DNA from: a virus
DNA: 40,513 bases
IMG/VR virus record: IMGVR_UViG_3300036781_000138
Coordinates: 1 to 40,513 of that record
Direction: 5' to 3' (one strand)
Part shown: piece after piece, positions 38,356-40,513 of the stretch
Numbering within the stretch: position 1 is the first letter of the stretch
How the letters are laid out: each line of letters begins with the position of its first letter
Translations under genes and position numbers: made by a program
The notes under the pieces: model-generated
Told to the model about the DNA's origin: nothing
What the model saw: only the letters and a program-made list of their open reading frames with translations
Databases searched by the model: none

Positions 38356-38548
38356 GCAGGGCGATGTACTCGACGCAATTGCCTATGAGCAGTACGGGCA
38401 GTGCACGTCCGACACGCTCAACATCGTGATGGAGGCAAACCCTGACCTGCGCGCCCTTGTCGTTCTGCCGGCTGGTGTCCTGGTGAACCTTCCCGACATG
38501 GTCGTTACGCCGACGCCGTCGAAAGCGGGGGTATCGCTGTGGGACTAA
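38333..38548 (+). CDS. Tail protein X (LysM-like)
   Basis: A 71-residue P2 gpX-like protein with a LysM-like fold (YRSKQGDVLDAIAYEQYGQ; VLPAGVLVNLPDMV). Possibly peptidoglycan-binding at the tail tip. ATG lies inside the U gene; its end overlaps D by 10 bp. Confidence 0.92.
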   Translation: MAQTYRSKQGDVLDAIAYEQYGQCTSDTLNIVMEANPDLRALVVLPAGVLVNLPDMVVTPTPSKAGVSLWD

Positions 38549-39627
38549 CGTATAGCCCAAGCTTCCGCATCGAGGCGAACGACAACGACATCACGGCAAC
38601 GATCGCCGATCGATTCAGCGGACTTAGCCTGTCCGACGAGACGGGATTCACGGGCGACACCATGGAGCTGACGCTCGCGGACAATGACGACGAGAATCCC
38701 GTGCGTATTCCCCCGCGGGGAGCCGAGCTGAGGCTGTGGCTCGGCTACGATGGAGACCTCGTTCCGAAGGGCTTGTTCGTGGCGGCCGAAGTCGAGCTTA
38801 CGGACTCCCCCGGCACTATGACGATCACGGCGCGCGCAGCGCCGTATGAGGGCACGCCCAAGGGCAAGACGGACTTCGCGACGCAGAAGACCCGGAGCTG
38901 GCCCAAGGACACCACCCTAGGCGCAATGGTCCGCAAGATGGCGGCCGAGCATGGAATGGAGGCGGCGGTCTCTGAGGAGCTGGCGAGCATCCCGCTTCCC
39001 CAGGTTGACCAGTCCGCGGAGTCCGACATCAATCTCCTGGTCCGCATGGCGCGGCGTTACGACGCGATCGCCAAGCCGGCCGGGGGCAAGCTCATATTCG
39101 CGAAGCGAGGCAACGCTAAGACCGTCAGCGGCGCAGACCTGCCGACGATCACGCTAGAGCGCGCCGACGTCATCCCTGGCTCGCTTCGGATGCGTATATC
39201 CAGTCGAGATAGCGCCGGCACTGTCCTGGCTTTCTACCGCGACAACAGGGCCGCTAAGCGGCACATGGTTACGGCGGGCACTGGCGACCCCGTGAAGCGC
39301 ATCCGCTCCGGGTTCAAGAACCTGGCAGAGGCGAAGGCCGCGGTAGAGGCCGAACTATCCAGGCGAGCACGCGGCCAATACCACCTTTCCTTCTCCGTGA
39401 AGGGGCGACCCGAGCTGACCGCGGAGGCGAACCTCACCATGGGGGTCTCGTGGCGGGATGGGATCGCCGGGGACTGGATCGTCACCAGCGTGAGGCACCA
39501 CGTCGATTCCAGCGGCGGGTACACGTGTGATGTCGAGGCAGAGAAGCCTAACGATGATCCCGACGTTGAGGACGCGACCAGCGGCGACGTCACCGACCAG
39601 GCTACGGGCGTAGCTGCCGCAGCGTAG
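38539..39627 (+). CDS. Tail hub / late-control D-like protein
   Basis: A 362-residue P2 gpD-like baseplate hub (SFRIEANDNDITATIADRFS; ADNDDENPVRIPPRGAELRL; YEGTPKGKTDFATQKTRSW; DQSAESDINLLVRMARRYDA). The name late control D is historical; it is structural. GTG start at 38539. Last gene of the tail module. Confidence 0.94.
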   Translation: MGLTYSPSFRIEANDNDITATIADRFSGLSLSDETGFTGDTMELTLADNDDENPVRIPPRGAELRLWLGYDGDLVPKGLFVAAEVELTDSPGTMTITARAAPYEGTPKGKTDFATQKTRSWPKDTTLGAMVRKMAAEHGMEAAVSEELASIPLPQVDQSAESDINLLVRMARRYDAIAKPAGGKLIFAKRGNAKTVSGADLPTITLERADVIPGSLRMRISSRDSAGTVLAFYRDNRAAKRHMVTAGTGDPVKRIRSGFKNLAEAKAAVEAELSRRARGQYHLSFSVKGRPELTAEANLTMGVSWRDGIAGDWIVTSVRHHVDSSGGYTCDVEAEKPNDDPDVEDATSGDVTDQATGVAAAA

Positions 39628-39677
39628 TCGATCGCCTCTCGCACGCCATGAGAACGCCGGGTGGCATCCTCCCGGCC

Positions 39678-40097
39678 ATGGGACGACGCGTGAGCAAACT
39701 CGTGATGGGGCCAGCCGGCATATGCAACGTATGCGGGCACCGCTGCGGCACCCTCGACCAGGCCGGGATCGCCTGTTACCACTGCGGGCTCGGCCTGTTC
39801 GTCCACCGCGCGTTCTGGACGTTCCATAGGTGCCCCGAATGCGACGGCCTGTACAGCACCGCGTGCGACACCTGTAACGGGGTGGGGTGCCTGGCCGTCC
39901 CCAAGGAACTCGACCTCGACGTGGCCGACCTGTATCGGTGGATGGCGGCCCTGGTCGACCGATACCGCGGCGCCGACGCCGTGCCCGCCCTGGTCAAGGA
40001 GGCGGCGGACTTCGCCCGTGTCCAGCTCGACGGATCGTGTAGCCTTAATGGCCGGCAGTTCGCCGGACCAAGCAGGAGGGAACATGGGACAGTTTGA
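39678..40097 (+). CDS. Cys-rich zinc-finger protein, possible moron
   Basis: A 139-residue protein (start uncertain: ATG 39648, 39678 or GTG 39690). Cys pairs CNVCGHRC, CYHCG, CPEC and CDTCNGVGC resemble DnaJ-type zinc binding (CxxCxGxG); the C-terminal part is helical (LYRWMAALVDRYRGADAVPA). A GCCGGG/CCCGGC hairpin lies at 39656-39676. It sits outside the tail operon next to attR, where morons and lysogenic conversion genes often sit. Function unknown. Confidence 0.7.
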   Translation: MGRRVSKLVMGPAGICNVCGHRCGTLDQAGIACYHCGLGLFVHRAFWTFHRCPECDGLYSTACDTCNGVGCLAVPKELDLDVADLYRWMAALVDRYRGADAVPALVKEAADFARVQLDGSCSLNGRQFAGPSRREHGTV

Positions 40098-40299
40098 TGA
40101 AATCCTCGCCAAGGGCAACGAGGAAATGCTCAAGGTTGAAAGGTCGAAGCGTATGCAGAACCTCGCCGCAACACTTCTCGCAGCCCATTGGGCGGACTTC
40201 TCGCACCAGACTATTGACGAGGCGAGGGCCAAAGTCCGGCAGGCATTTGCCGCCGCGGAGCTGATCGAAGCCGAAGCCGAGGCCCGATTCAACTCGTAA
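40084..40299 (+). CDS. Small helical protein beside attR
   Basis: A 71-residue protein, charged and helical (FDEILAKGNEEMLKVERSKR; AHWADFSHQTIDEARAKVRQ; AAAELIEAEAEARF). It has a strong AGGAGG (40074-40079) four bases before ATG 40084 and a CCGGC/GCCGG stem just upstream. Overlaps the previous gene by 14 bp. Unknown function, possibly expressed in the lysogen. Confidence 0.75.
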   Translation: MGQFDEILAKGNEEMLKVERSKRMQNLAATLLAAHWADFSHQTIDEARAKVRQAFAAAELIEAEAEARFNS

Positions 40300-40386
40300 A
40301 AGGCACTATCATTGCCCCGCAGCAAGCGCGACGGCGTGACAATGGCGAGTGTCAGCTCACGTAAGTGCCTGAAAGTGCATGGTAAT

Positions 40387-40441
40387 AGCGGACTGCAAAT
40401 CCGCGTACGCCGGTTCGATTCCGACCTCGGCCTCCATCGCA
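40387..40441. repeat. attR: 55-bp direct repeat with attL (truncated tRNA-Cys)
   Basis: Identical to 70-124. It carries the anticodon arm, T-arm and CCA but lacks the acceptor 5' strand and D-arm, so it is not a working tRNA. Just upstream, 40346-40354 holds the inverse of the arm-site candidate seen near attL, and AGGCACT (40301-40307) pairs with AGTGCCT (40364-40370). Confidence 0.95.
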
Positions 40442-40447
40442 TTTTTG

Positions 40448-40481
40448 AAGGCGCAACCGTTTCCGCGGCTGCGCCTTTTTT
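40448..40481 (+). terminator. Host terminator right of attR
   Basis: AAGGCGCA with TGCGCCTT, an inner CCG/CGG pair, then a run of T. Likely the original tRNA-Cys terminator before integration. Confidence 0.82.
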
Positions 40482-40487
40482 CTTTCC

Positions 40488-40513
40488 GCCCGGATGGCGA
40501 AATCGGTAGACGC
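40488..40513 (+). tRNA. tRNA-Leu, 5' part only (cut by window end)
   Basis: The sequence begins GCCCGGATGGCGAAATCGG and then TAGACGC, the typical acceptor 5' strand and D-arm of bacterial tRNA-Leu. The anticodon lies beyond the window. Confidence 0.85.

Larger units (their letters stand above)
70..40441. mobile_element. Complete temperate prophage (P2-like tail, lambda/HK97-like head) in tRNA-Cys
   Basis: The element is bounded by identical 55-bp direct repeats made of the 3' part of a tRNA-Cys gene plus five following bases. It carries an integrase next to the left repeat and all modules expected of a functional myovirus: recombination, replication, a late activator, lysis, packaging, head, contractile tail and tail completion. 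No structural gene is visibly broken. One excised copy would be about 40.3 kb (40387 minus 70). The host's next gene, tRNA-Leu, lies just right of attR, as expected if the phage inserted between neighbouring tRNA genes. That it is inducible is an inference. Confidence 0.96.

Noticed and set aside
40312-40509. Open frame running across attR to the tRNA-Leu
   Set aside because: It starts with TTG, passes through the tRNA repeat, the terminator and tRNA-Leu, and has no protein-like features.
1-40513. CRISPR array, insertion sequence, toxin-antitoxin pair, DNA methyltransferase or restriction gene
   Set aside because: Looked for on both strands; no regularly spaced repeats, transposase, toxin-antitoxin pair or methylase motifs were seen. 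The dispersed repeats are too short and widely spaced for CRISPR.

Overview
The window holds one complete, apparently intact tailed-phage prophage of about 40.3 kb with only a few bases of host sequence on each side. It is integrated in a host tRNA-Cys gene. The tRNA stays whole at the left junction (46-119). A 55-bp piece of it is repeated exactly at the right junction (40387-40441), and the next host gene, a tRNA-Leu, starts at 40488. The strongly GC-rich coding and the tRNA-Cys/tRNA-Leu neighbourhood suggest a GC-rich Pseudomonadota host (beta- or gammaproteobacterial type). I cannot name the genus from the sequence.

Layout. (1) 269-1393 is a tyrosine integrase next to attL. (2) 1353-5581 is a tightly packed leftward operon driven by a good promoter at 5617-5645. 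It encodes a RecE-like exonuclease, a Sak4-like ATPase, single-stranded DNA-binding protein, two small HTH proteins (one a possible excisionase), and small membrane or zinc proteins; this is a recombination module. (3) 5662-10106 runs rightward: DEAD/DEAH-type helicase, ParB-like protein, VRR-NUC nuclease, dUTPase and small proteins, closed by a terminator at 10148-10177. (4) 10197-12715 is a small HTH protein coupled to a TOPRIM/VapE primase-helicase. (5) 12813-17269 holds two accessory early operons, each with a promoter carrying copies of a perfect 14-bp palindrome (GTTACGCGCGTAAC). They include a P-loop protein, a SprT-like metallopeptidase and several unknown genes. (6) 17295-18145 is a leftward possible winged-helix gene and an AT-rich control region full of inverted repeats. 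(7) 18146-18559 is a Mor-family activator, expected to switch on the late genes. (8) 18600-20095 is lysis (holin candidate, lambda R-like endolysin, overlapping Rz/Rz1). (9) 20175-28131 is packaging and head: Nu1-like TerS, GpA-like TerL, lambda-type portal, and a fused HK97-type protease-capsid. (10) 28107-39627 is a P2-like contractile tail: V, W, J, I, H fibre, fibre-associated protein, sheath, tube, E/E' frameshift pair, tape measure, U, X, D. (11) 39678-40299 is two small genes beside attR, possibly morons.

The genes make a temperate myovirus: a lambda/HK97-style head joined to a P2-style tail, a Mu-style late activator and no recognisable CI-type repressor with a peptidase domain.

The most unusual signal is a 17-bp sequence, GGAAATCCCCATAGAGG, present five times (one copy with one mismatch). 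All copies are in the late region, on the same strand, 2.7-4.2 kb apart. Each is followed by an inverted repeat and lies ahead of a start codon, mostly one with a poor ribosome binding site. Where it lies in coding sequence it is always in the same frame (E-I/M-P-I-E, with the rare ATA codon). Two further dispersed elements, the 14-bp palindrome above and CGTTTAAACG (four copies at gene junctions), suggest this phage family uses several short dispersed DNA or RNA signals that the ordinary gene content does not explain.
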